This document shows, piece after piece, positions 5,337 to 11,513 of a DNA stretch of 12,125 bases. The number at the start of each line of letters is the position of its first letter. The stretch's first letter is position 1. Both the position numbers and the translations under genes were made by a program. The stretch is from Pseudorhodobacter sp. (GTDB lineage: Bacteria; Pseudomonadota; Alphaproteobacteria; Rhodobacterales; Rhodobacteraceae). Location: contig JAHEDL010000038.1 in the NCBI GenBank assembly GCA_024641255.1, positions 1 to 12,125 on the forward strand. Reading direction: 5' to 3'. The notes beneath the pieces were generated by a model that was not told where the DNA came from, ran no database searches, and saw nothing but the letters and a program-made list of their open reading frames with translations.

Positions 5337-6663
5337 GGATCATCCCTTCGACAAGCAGGCTGGGCACCCGCGTTGACAGATGGGCGCGGGCGTCGTTGGC
5401 CGGAATGATGCGCAGCAGCATGTCGCGCAGATTGCCAGCAATGGTGCATTCGTTGACCGGATACAGGATTTCGCCGTTTTCCACCCAAAACCCCGATGCG
5501 CCGCGCGAATAGTCGCCGGTGGTGGGGTTGATAGTGGACCCGATCATCGAGGTGATCAGCAGGCCGGTGCCCATGTCGCGCAGCAGATCGGCGCGGCTGG
5601 CGCCGCCTTGGGTCAGATCAAGGTTCGACGACGACGGTGTCGGCGGCGCCGAGGTGCCGCGCGCGGCGTTGCCGGTGCTTTGCATGCCAAGTTTGCGCGC
5701 GGTGGCCAAATCAAGCGTCCAGCCCAGCAACACACCGTTTTCAACCACCATGCGGCGGGCGGACGGCAAGCCTTCGCCATCAAACGGCCGCGACCCGGAA
5801 ATGCGTGGCCGCAGCGGGTTTTCGACCAACGACAGATGCGCGGGCAGAACCTGTTTGCCCAGATCATGCAGCAGCCAGGACGAGCCGCGCGCAATCGACG
5901 CGCCGTTGATCGCCGAGGTCAGATGGCCGATCAGCGACGAGGCGACGCGTTCATCAAACAGCACCGGATAGGTGCCGGTTTTCGGTTTGGTCGCCCCGGC
6001 GCGCGACAGCGCCCGGCTGGCGGCCAGCATGCCGATTTCGGTGGCGCTTGGCATATCGGTGGCAAAGATGCGGCCTTCACCGGCATAGTCACGTTCCATC
6101 GCGGTGCCCGAACCTGTGAAGGCGACAGCGGAAACCGAATGTGACGTACGTTCGTAACCGCCCGCAAAGCCGTTCGACGCGGCCAGATGCACCTGACGGC
6201 GACCATAGCCTGCCGAGGCTTCTACCTGTGAAATGCCCGCATTGGCCATGGCTGCGGCTTCGGCCTCGCGCGCTTTGGTTTCCAGCATGGCAGCCGATGG
6301 TTCCGGCGCGTCTTCGCACAGTTGCAGCGCGGCAAGATCCCAGTGCCGCGCGATCTGATCGGGGTCGGCAAGGCCAGCGTAGGGGTCGTTCGGGGCTTCG
6401 CGCGCCATCGCAACCGCGCGTTCGGCCAGCCGCGCCAAGGTGGCGGGCGAGGTGTCAGACGCCGAAACGCAGGCCTGTTGCCCGCCAATCAGCACCCGCA
6501 GGCCAATTTCAACGTCTTCCGACCGTTCCGCCTGTTCCAGCGCACCGGCGCGAATGTCGATGGATTGCGACGTGCCCGACAGCGCCATCGCATCGGCGGC
6601 CTCGGCCCCGGCCTTTTTGGCGGCGTCAAGCAAAGCTTCGGTCAGCGAGGACAGGCGGGACAT
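5323..6663 (-). CDS. pmbA: TldD/PmbA family protein, PmbA (TldE) type
   Basis: The 446-residue product matches the PmbA/TldE subunit. In gamma-proteobacteria TldD and TldE form a heterodimeric metalloprotease that processes antibiotic peptides such as microcin B17 and the CcdA antitoxin. Supporting stretches are ALEQAERSEDVEIGLRVLIGG (41-61), TYPVLFDERVASSLIGHLTSAINGASIARGSSWL (231-264) and the C-terminal hallmark STINPTTGDYSRGASGFWVENGEI...TIAGNLRDML (376-416). The zinc motif HExxxH found in TldD is absent, as expected for TldE, so it needs a TldD partner encoded outside this window. Length is normal for the family. The ATG at 6663 has AAGG seven bases upstream. Its end overlaps the CysQ-like gene by 14 bases, forming a two-gene operon. 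It is cytoplasmic, with no signal peptide or membrane segments. Confidence 0.92.
   Translation of the reverse strand: MSRLSSLTEALLDAAKKAGAEAADAMALSGTSQSIDIRAGALEQAERSEDVEIGLRVLIGGQQACVSASDTSPATLARLAERAVAMAREAPNDPYAGLADPDQIARHWDLAALQLCEDAPEPSAAMLETKAREAEAAAMANAGISQVEASAGYGRRQVHLAASNGFAGGYERTSHSVSAVAFTGSGTAMERDYAGEGRIFATDMPSATEIGMLAASRALSRAGATKPKTGTYPVLFDERVASSLIGHLTSAINGASIARGSSWLLHDLGKQVLPAHLSLVENPLRPRISGSRPFDGEGLPSARRMVVENGVLLGWTLDLATARKLGMQSTGNAARGTSAPPTPSSSNLDLTQGGASRADLLRDMGTGLLITSMIGSTINPTTGDYSRGASGFWVENGEILYPVNECTIAGNLRDMLLRIIPANDARAHLSTRVPSLLVEGMILAGA
5344..5349 (-). promoter_or_regulatory. Ribosome binding site that fixes a TTG start
   Basis: On the minus strand GAAGGG lies seven bases before the TTG at 5336, inside the 3' end of the pmbA-like gene. 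The only in-frame codon between the nearest upstream TGA and that TTG is TCC, so TTG is the only start giving the full-length phosphatase. Confidence 0.7.
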
Positions 6664-6794
6664 GGAGGAACCTTACGGGAAATGGGCGGCTTTGGCCCAA
6701 AGTCATGCTTTTGGCCCCAAGATCAAGGTGTTGGGGATAATTTAGCCGATCAAGTTGTTGCGCGGCGCTGCGGTCGGCTGCGCGCGCGCATAGA
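6664..6794 (-). promoter_or_regulatory. Promoter/operator-like region upstream of pmbA, with dyads and a direct repeat
   Basis: The gap between pmbA and the terminator of the next gene holds two similar dyads: CTTTGG-C-CCAAAG at 6690-6702 (six-base arms) and TTGG-CC-CCAA at 6711-6720, with centres about 20 bases, or two helical turns, apart. Beyond them is a 13-base direct repeat differing at one position, GATCAAGGTGTTG at 6721-6733 and GATCAAGTTGTTG at 6748-6760. An AT-rich GATAATTTA lies between the repeat copies. The arrangement resembles operator sites but no regulator is named. I see no clean -35/-10 pair. Confidence 0.3.
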
Positions 6795-6827
6795 AAAGCC
6801 GCCCAAAGCAAAGGCTTGGGCGGCTTT
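6795..6827 (-). terminator. Rho-independent terminator of the DUF2125-like gene
   Basis: AAAGCCGCCCAA (6795-6806) pairs with TTGGGCGGCTTT (6816-6827) in a perfect 12-bp stem with a nine-base loop. Read on the minus strand the stem is followed by CTTTTCT, and it lies 17 bases after the TAA of the exported-protein gene, so it is oriented to end that transcript before pmbA. Confidence 0.85.
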
Positions 6828-6843
6828 GACAGCTTGGCTTGGC

Positions 6844-8367
6844 TTATTGCAGCTTTTGGCCGTTGGCATAAAGACCCTTGTCTTTGAACTCGATCGACGA
6901 GGTCATTTCGTCTTTGTCCGGCGCGGTGTTGGCGAACATCGACGCCATCATCTGGAAGCCCGACGCATCGTCTTGCGTCAGCATGCCCATGGTCACCAGT
7001 TTGGCCAACAGGCCATTGCCGCCGACCAGCTTCAGATCAAGCTTGCCGGTCGGGGCGGGCATGCCGCCAAAGGTGGCCAGATCGGTGTTGTCAAAGGTGA
7101 AAGCGCCCGCGCCGGTCAGTTCGGCCCCCGCGACAGAGGCCTTCACTTCGGTGATGTCCAACGCGTGCAATTCGCCAGGAGGGGTTTCGCCCAAAGCGGC
7201 CATTTCGGCTTCGTTGAAGATTTCGCTGGTCAGCTTGGCCTTGCCCTTGGTGTCGATGATCAGCGTTGCAGGATCATGCGGCAGGGCGTTGGTCGGGTCG
7301 ATCATGCCCCAAACCTCGTCGGAAACCGAGAAGCCGACAAGCTTGGTCAGCAGCGCGAAATCGGCCGGTTCGTCGGTTTTGCCGACGGGCATCAGCATGT
7401 TGAACGCGGCTTCTTGATAGCCAAGCTTCACTTCGGGGAAGGGCAGATCGGCGCTGGCAATCGTCAGATCCAAGGCTTTGCCGCCCACGCCGTATTGGAA
7501 GTGGGTGGAATCCATCGCGAAAGACACGTCGCCGCCTGCCGAGTTGCCCGAAACCTTGGTCGGCTTGCCAGCATCGGTGACCGACAGATCGAAGGTGGTC
7601 GCGCCGTGGCTGAAGCCACCCGAAACCGCGAAACCGGCTTTCAGCGCGGCGGCCAGATCGGTCATCGCGGCGGCACCAAGGAAGTTGCCGTTCGAATTGC
7701 CCGCAATGTCTGCGATGCTGGCGGTCAGGTTTATGTCAGATTGCTTTTCCTTGTCGGCGCCAACAACCGTCAGCTTGGCGCTTTCGGCGGCGAAGTCAGA
7801 GGTGACTTTCTTCGCCTCGTCGCTGCCTTCCACAAGGTAAGACCCCGACATTTTGGTCAGCGCCACTTCGGCGGTAATGTCGATCACGGCGGCATCGACG
7901 CCGTTGATCGATTCCAGCTTGGCGGTCATGGTCGGGGCTTCGAATTCGTAAGACAGCGCATCGGCGCTGCCCGAGGCGGTGATCACCATATCGGGTTGGG
8001 TCAGGGTGATTTTCACATCGGTCGGGGTGGCGCCTTCGACGCCTTCGGCGGCGGGCGTCGTCACGGTGATCGGATAGGTTTCCGACATGGTGACCTCAAC
8101 GGTGCCATCGCCGTTGTCGGTGAAGTTCAGCTCGGCAATGCTGCCCGCAACCTTCACGCCGTCTTTGTCATAGGAAATGGCCACATTGGTTGCCGTCAGG
8201 GTGTCGCCATCACGCTCCGCGCTTTCGGCGGTGACGGTCTGACCATAAGACGCCGACATGTCTTGCCAGTTTTGCCAAACTTCTTCTGGGGTTACGTCGG
8301 CGAAAGCGCCGGTTCCGGCCAAAATGGTGACCATTGCGGTGCTGCCCGCAAGTTTCCAGTGTTTCAT
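6844..8367 (-). CDS. Exported DUF2125-like protein of unknown function
   Basis: The 507-residue product begins with a Sec signal peptide (MKHWKLAGSTAMVTILAGTGAFA, cleavage predicted after Ala23). The mature protein is acidic, lacks cysteines and further membrane segments, and is rich in short alternating hydrophobic/polar stretches typical of beta strands. From length, the opening DVTPEEVWQNWQDM and overall layout I place it with DUF2125 proteins common in Rhodobacteraceae. The C-terminus (a GMLTQDD segment, then SSIEFKDKGLYANGQKLQ at 490-507) recalls the end of DUF945/YdgA-type proteins, which hints at an AsmA-like beta-groove fold in the periplasm; this is inference. The frame stays open to 8472, but the ATG at 8367 is chosen because GGAAGGG (8374-8380) sits six bases before it and the signal peptide begins there. 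It is monocistronic, with its own terminator and a divergent SDR gene upstream. Confidence 0.8.
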   Translation of the reverse strand: MKHWKLAGSTAMVTILAGTGAFADVTPEEVWQNWQDMSASYGQTVTAESAERDGDTLTATNVAISYDKDGVKVAGSIAELNFTDNGDGTVEVTMSETYPITVTTPAAEGVEGATPTDVKITLTQPDMVITASGSADALSYEFEAPTMTAKLESINGVDAAVIDITAEVALTKMSGSYLVEGSDEAKKVTSDFAAESAKLTVVGADKEKQSDINLTASIADIAGNSNGNFLGAAAMTDLAAALKAGFAVSGGFSHGATTFDLSVTDAGKPTKVSGNSAGGDVSFAMDSTHFQYGVGGKALDLTIASADLPFPEVKLGYQEAAFNMLMPVGKTDEPADFALLTKLVGFSVSDEVWGMIDPTNALPHDPATLIIDTKGKAKLTSEIFNEAEMAALGETPPGELHALDITEVKASVAGAELTGAGAFTFDNTDLATFGGMPAPTGKLDLKLVGGNGLLAKLVTMGMLTQDDASGFQMMASMFANTAPDKDEMTSSIEFKDKGLYANGQKLQ

Positions 8368-8400
8368 AATAAACCCTTCCCGGTGGAAATATATGGCGTA

Positions 8401-8429
8401 AGCATCCGTCCTTGCGCGTGTAGGGTCAA
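8401..8429 (-). promoter_or_regulatory. Possible promoter of the DUF2125-like gene
   Basis: On the minus strand TTGACC (8429-8424) is followed after 17 bases by GATGCT (8406-8401). The -35 matches five of six consensus bases. The -10 matches three of six, including the key A2 and T6. It would give a leader of about 25-30 bases before the ribosome binding site at 8374-8380. The -10 is poor, so this is a tentative call. Confidence 0.4.
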
Positions 8430-8508
8430 GGGATTCCCGCCGCGCTGTGGCTGGGCTAAATGGATTTGTCATCCGGCAAGATCGGTGACAGTTGCGAGGG
8501 GGAATACG

Positions 8509-9243
8509 ATGCAGGGCAGGGTTGTGTTAATCACCGGGGCGAGCCGTGGCATCGGGGCCGCTGCCGCGCGGGAATTTGCCGCGGCTGGGGCGCAGGTGGT
8601 GGTGCTGGCGCGGTCGGATGTATCGGAATTGGCGGCAGAAATTGGCGGCATGGCGCTGCGCTGCGATGTGGGCGATTGGGCGCAGATGCAGGCGGCGGTT
8701 GCGGCCGTGGTGGGCCGGTATGGTCGGCTGGATGTGCTGATCAACAATGCCGGGGTGATCGAGCCAATCGCGCATCTTGCCGATGCCGATCCGACGGCTT
8801 TTGCGGCGGCCACCGATATTAACCTTTTGGGCGTGTTTCACGGTATGCGCGCGGCGCTGCCGGTGATGAAGGCGCAAGGCGCGGGCACGATTATTACGGT
8901 GTCGTCGGGGGCGGCGGTGAACCCGATGGAAGGTTGGGGCGCCTATTGTTCCAGCAAGGCCGGGGCGCTGATGCTAACGCGGGTGGCCGATCTGGAAGAA
9001 CGCGCGCAGGGGCTGCGGGTGTTGGGCCTGTCGCCCGGAACCGTGGCGACCGATATGCAGGTGACGATCAAGGCGTCGGGGGTGAACCCGGTCAGCCAGT
9101 TGGATTTCGCGGTGCATATTCCGGCCGATTGGCCCGCCAAGGCCTTGGTCTGGATGTGCGGGCCTGCGGCAGATGGCTGGCTTGGCCGCGACGTGTCTTT
9201 GCGCGATGAAGCGGTCAGAAAAGCAGTGGGGTTGATTGCATGA
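8509..9243 (+). CDS. Short-chain dehydrogenase/reductase (SDR) family oxidoreductase
   Basis: This 244-residue classical SDR is an NAD(P)-dependent oxidoreductase of the cytosol. The Rossmann motif TGASRGIG is at 9-16, NNAG at 79-82, the structural Asn in DINLLG at 105, and the catalytic Ser133 (VSS), Tyr146 and Lys150 (YCSSK) are all in place. The downstream LSPGTVATDM (174-183) is the usual PG motif. The Arg after Ser in TGASRGIG and Arg35 (VLARSD) suggest NADPH preference, though this is inference. The substrate is not evident. The ATG at 8509 has a strong ribosome binding site, GAGGGGG at 8496-8502, six bases ahead; the frame is open far upstream across the opposite-strand genes, but that is not coding. 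The stop overlaps the next start as ATGA (9240-9243), so the SDR and crotonase-like proteins are probably made together and may act on related substrates. Confidence 0.93.
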   Translation: MQGRVVLITGASRGIGAAAAREFAAAGAQVVVLARSDVSELAAEIGGMALRCDVGDWAQMQAAVAAVVGRYGRLDVLINNAGVIEPIAHLADADPTAFAAATDINLLGVFHGMRAALPVMKAQGAGTIITVSSGAAVNPMEGWGAYCSSKAGALMLTRVADLEERAQGLRVLGLSPGTVATDMQVTIKASGVNPVSQLDFAVHIPADWPAKALVWMCGPAADGWLGRDVSLRDEAVRKAVGLIA

Positions 9244-9842
9244 TTGGAATTGAACGCGAGGCTGGGTTGTTGCGGCTGACGCTGCGGCGGCCTGACAAGG
9301 CAAATTCTTTGACCAAGGCCATGCTGGAAAGCCTTGTCGCCGCGTTGGACGACGTGCCGCAGGCGCTGGTGCTGACCGGCGAAGGCAAGGTGTTTTCTGC
9401 CGGGGCCGATCTGGACGAAGCGCGCGCCGGGCTGGCCACCGATCCGGTTTGGGAAACCCTGTCGGCCAAGATTGCGGGCTTGGGCTGTTTGACCATTGCG
9501 GCGCTGAACGGCACGCTGGCGGGCGGCGCGATGGGCATGGTTCTGGCTTGCGATCTGCGGTTGGCGGTGCCGACTGCGAAGTTCTTCTATCCGGTGATGA
9601 AGCTGGGCTTCTTGCCGCAACCGTCAGACCCGGCGCGGCTGGTGGCCTTGGTTGGCCCCGCCCGCGCCAAGATGATCTTGATGGGCGGCGCAAAGATAGA
9701 GGCCGACGAGGCGCTGGCCTGGGGTTTTATCGACCGCATCGTTGCCCCTGAAGCCTTGTTGGAAAGCGCAAACGCTTTGGCCACAGATGCCTTGGCCGCC
9801 AAGGCAGGCCACGCCGCGGCGATCAAGGCGATGATCGGCTAA
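9240..9842 (+). CDS. Enoyl-CoA hydratase/isomerase (crotonase) family protein lacking both usual catalytic Glu
   Basis: The 200-residue protein has the crotonase fold: RPDKANSLTKAML (18-29), oxyanion-hole strand FSAGADL (52-58), the second oxyanion segment AALNGTLAGGAMGMVLACDLRLA (87-109) and FFYPVMKLGFLPQPSD (115-130). It is shorter than the usual 255-270 residues, ending just after the core without the C-terminal trimerisation helices. By my hand alignment to mammalian mitochondrial enoyl-CoA hydratase, the residues matching Glu144 and Glu164 are Val119 and Met145, so classical hydration chemistry is unlikely. It may use another acid (for example Asp130), act as an isomerase or thioesterase-like enzyme, or be non-catalytic. 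It overlaps the SDR gene by four bases (ATGA), with coupled translation likely. Its TAA overlaps the stop of the convergent HNH gene. Confidence 0.88.
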   Translation: MIGIEREAGLLRLTLRRPDKANSLTKAMLESLVAALDDVPQALVLTGEGKVFSAGADLDEARAGLATDPVWETLSAKIAGLGCLTIAALNGTLAGGAMGMVLACDLRLAVPTAKFFYPVMKLGFLPQPSDPARLVALVGPARAKMILMGGAKIEADEALAWGFIDRIVAPEALLESANALATDALAAKAGHAAAIKAMIG

Positions 9843-10129
9843 CGTCGCGCCTTTGGCACCCGGCTTAGAAAATCGGCCGGGCGCTTGGCGATCCACGCCA
9901 GAAACGCCTGTAACTCCGGGGCGGCACGCAGCGCCTCGGCACTGTTCAGCTGCCGCGCCAACTGCGCCTCGCTAAAGCGCGCGTGAATTTCCTTGTGGCA
10001 GATGTGGTGCAGCAAAACCACCGGCCCGCCCTTGCCGCCTTTCAGCTTTGGCACCAGATGGTGCAGGCTTTGCGGCACGCCTTCGGGGATCGGGCGCAAA
10101 CATAACGGACAGATCGGCGCGTTTGTCAT
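9839..10129 (-). CDS. Small HNH endonuclease-like protein
   Basis: The 96-residue product carries a zinc-ribbon-like CPLC (Cys7, Cys10) followed by LHHLVPKLKGGKGG (22-35) and a LLHHICHKEIH segment (39-49), the layout of a betabetaalpha-metal HNH nuclease with His23/24, Cys44-His45 and His49. Aligned to the canonical motif, the Asn of 'HNH' falls on Pro36 and one zinc-site Cys is His41, so nuclease activity is not assured. The rest is a short helical tail. It is a stand-alone gene with no methylase, phage or toxin neighbour visible, so a restriction role is not supported by context. The ATG at 10129 has GGAA six bases upstream. The stop TAG (9841-9839) overlaps the TAA of the crotonase-like gene by two bases, with a four-base overlap of the two coding regions. 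Confidence 0.82.
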   Translation of the reverse strand: MTNAPICPLCLRPIPEGVPQSLHHLVPKLKGGKGGPVVLLHHICHKEIHARFSEAQLARQLNSAEALRAAPELQAFLAWIAKRPADFLSRVPKARR

Positions 10130-10193
10130 GCTTGTTTCCGCAGGCTTTCTTTGTCACTGGAGAGGGGAAGCAGTCTGAAATTAGGCGGGCGCG
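10130..10193. other. Divergent intergenic region between the HNH gene and the MscS gene
   Basis: This 64-base gap must hold the signals for both divergent genes unless they start further inside each other. It contains GGAA on the minus strand (10139-10136) for the HNH gene and AGGCGGG on the plus strand (10183-10189), about four to eight bases before GTG 10194, for the channel gene. No clear promoter consensus is visible. Confidence 0.4.
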
Positions 10194-11513
10194 GTGGAAC
10201 GGCAATCTGAATTTGTAACAAAAGTAATGGTGTGGCTGACCGAGGCTGGCGATATTGCGACAGGCTGGCTGCTTTCGCCCGCTGCATGGTCGCAATTTGG
10301 CCTGCTGGCCTTGGCGTATTTTGCCGCCGTCTATGCCACCCGCAAAGCCACGTCGGTGGCAACCCAGCTGCTGGACCCCGGTGAAAAAGACAGCCTGCTT
10401 GCCACCGCCCGCCGCTTTGCTCTGCGGTTCTTGCCGCTGCTGCTGCCGGTTCTGGCCTATGGCCTGACCGCTGGCGGAGAACAGCTCACGCGGGCGATCT
10501 TCGGGGCCGGCGCGGTGATTGCCTTTGGCAAACGGCTGTTCCTGTTATTGGCTGCGCGGCTGTTCGTGCAGCAGGTGCTGACCGACAGTTTCCTGAAATT
10601 GCTGGGAAAATATGTGCTGATCCCGATGGCGGGGCTTTATGCGCTGGGCATCTTGCCAGATATTTCCGCGTGGCTGGAAGACACCGTTGTGGCGCTGGGC
10701 GACATTCGGTTTTCGGTGATGGCGCTGATCCGCGGCGTGATTGCGGGCAGCTTGTTGTTCTGGCTGGGGTCTTGGTCAAACCGACAGTCGGCGGATTACA
10801 TCAAGAAGCAACAAGAACTGCGCCCGGCCACCCGCGAACTGGCCGCCAAGGCAACCGAGGTGGCGATCTTTGGTGCCGCGTTCCTCCTGCTGATGAGCAT
10901 CATGGGCATCAACCTTACGGCGGTTGCGGTCTTGGGCGGTGCGCTGGGTGTGGGGGTTGGGCTGGGCCTGCAACAGATCGCGGCGAACTTCGTGTCAGGC
11001 ATCATCTTGCTGATCGAAGGCCAAACCACGGTGGGCGATTATGTTGAACTTGATGGCGGCGAAAAAGGCACCATCGTGAAAATGACCGCCCGCGCCTGCG
11101 TGCTGGAAACCTTTGACGGCAAATGGATCGTGGTGCCGAACGATCATTTCATCACCACGCGGGTGGTGAACTATTCCGACCAAGGCTCTGCCAACCGTTA
11201 CGAAGCGGCGTTTTCGGTCAGCTATGACACCGATATCAACCGCGTGCCCGCGATCATCAACGCGGTGGTGGCGGCGCTGCCGTTCATTTTGCAAAAACCT
11301 GACGGACCCGATTGCGAACTGCGCGGCTTTGGCGAAAGCAGTGTCGATTTCGCGGTTGAATACTGGGTGAATGGCATTGATGACGGTAAGAACAAATATG
11401 GCTCGGCAGTGCGGTTCGCAATCTGGAACGCGCTGAAGGCGGAAGGCATCGAAATGCCCTATCCGCATCGGGTGGTTGAAATTAAGGGCGCACTGCCCAA
11501 AGGGAACGCGTGA
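10194..11513 (+). CDS. MscS-family mechanosensitive ion channel protein
   Basis: This 439-residue inner-membrane protein should open under membrane tension and release solutes during osmotic downshock. Hydrophobic segments occur at about 33-50, 75-92, 101-125, 138-155, 173-193, 222-238 and 242-275. The last contains the pore-lining helix with the Gly/Ala-rich pattern AVAVLGGALGVGVGLGLQQIAANFVSGIILL (243-273) typical of MscS TM3, and is followed by the beta domain (GDYVELDGGEKGTIVKMTARACVLETFDGKWIVVPN, 281-316) and an alpha/beta C-terminal domain ending in EMPYPHRVV (420-428). The extra N-terminal helices place it among the larger MscS relatives. The start is GTG at 10194 with AGGCGGG just upstream; an ATG at 10227 (12th codon) has a poorer binding site. 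The stop overlaps the start of the next gene (TGATG), so the flavoprotein is coupled to it. Confidence 0.93.
   Translation: MERQSEFVTKVMVWLTEAGDIATGWLLSPAAWSQFGLLALAYFAAVYATRKATSVATQLLDPGEKDSLLATARRFALRFLPLLLPVLAYGLTAGGEQLTRAIFGAGAVIAFGKRLFLLLAARLFVQQVLTDSFLKLLGKYVLIPMAGLYALGILPDISAWLEDTVVALGDIRFSVMALIRGVIAGSLLFWLGSWSNRQSADYIKKQQELRPATRELAAKATEVAIFGAAFLLLMSIMGINLTAVAVLGGALGVGVGLGLQQIAANFVSGIILLIEGQTTVGDYVELDGGEKGTIVKMTARACVLETFDGKWIVVPNDHFITTRVVNYSDQGSANRYEAAFSVSYDTDINRVPAIINAVVAALPFILQKPDGPDCELRGFGESSVDFAVEYWVNGIDDGKNKYGSAVRFAIWNALKAEGIEMPYPHRVVEIKGALPKGNA

Noticed and set aside
5380..6144. 254-codon plus-strand open frame opposite pmbA
   Set aside because: Shadow of the well-conserved pmbA coding region; no start signal or domain.
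8430..8495. Promoter for the SDR gene in the divergent gap
   Set aside because: TAAAT at about 8457-8461 could be part of a -10, but no acceptable -35 lies at the right distance, so I did not annotate it.
6322..8508. Plus-strand frame open without a stop from 6322 into the SDR gene
   Set aside because: It runs antisense to pmbA and the DUF2125-like gene, has the composition of a high-GC shadow frame (Arg/Gly/His-rich), and the SDR gene has its own strong ribosome binding site and N-terminus at 8509.
9839..10129. Restriction-modification or homing endonuclease role for the HNH protein
   Set aside because: No methyltransferase, intron, intein or mobile-element boundary is visible, and key HNH residues differ.
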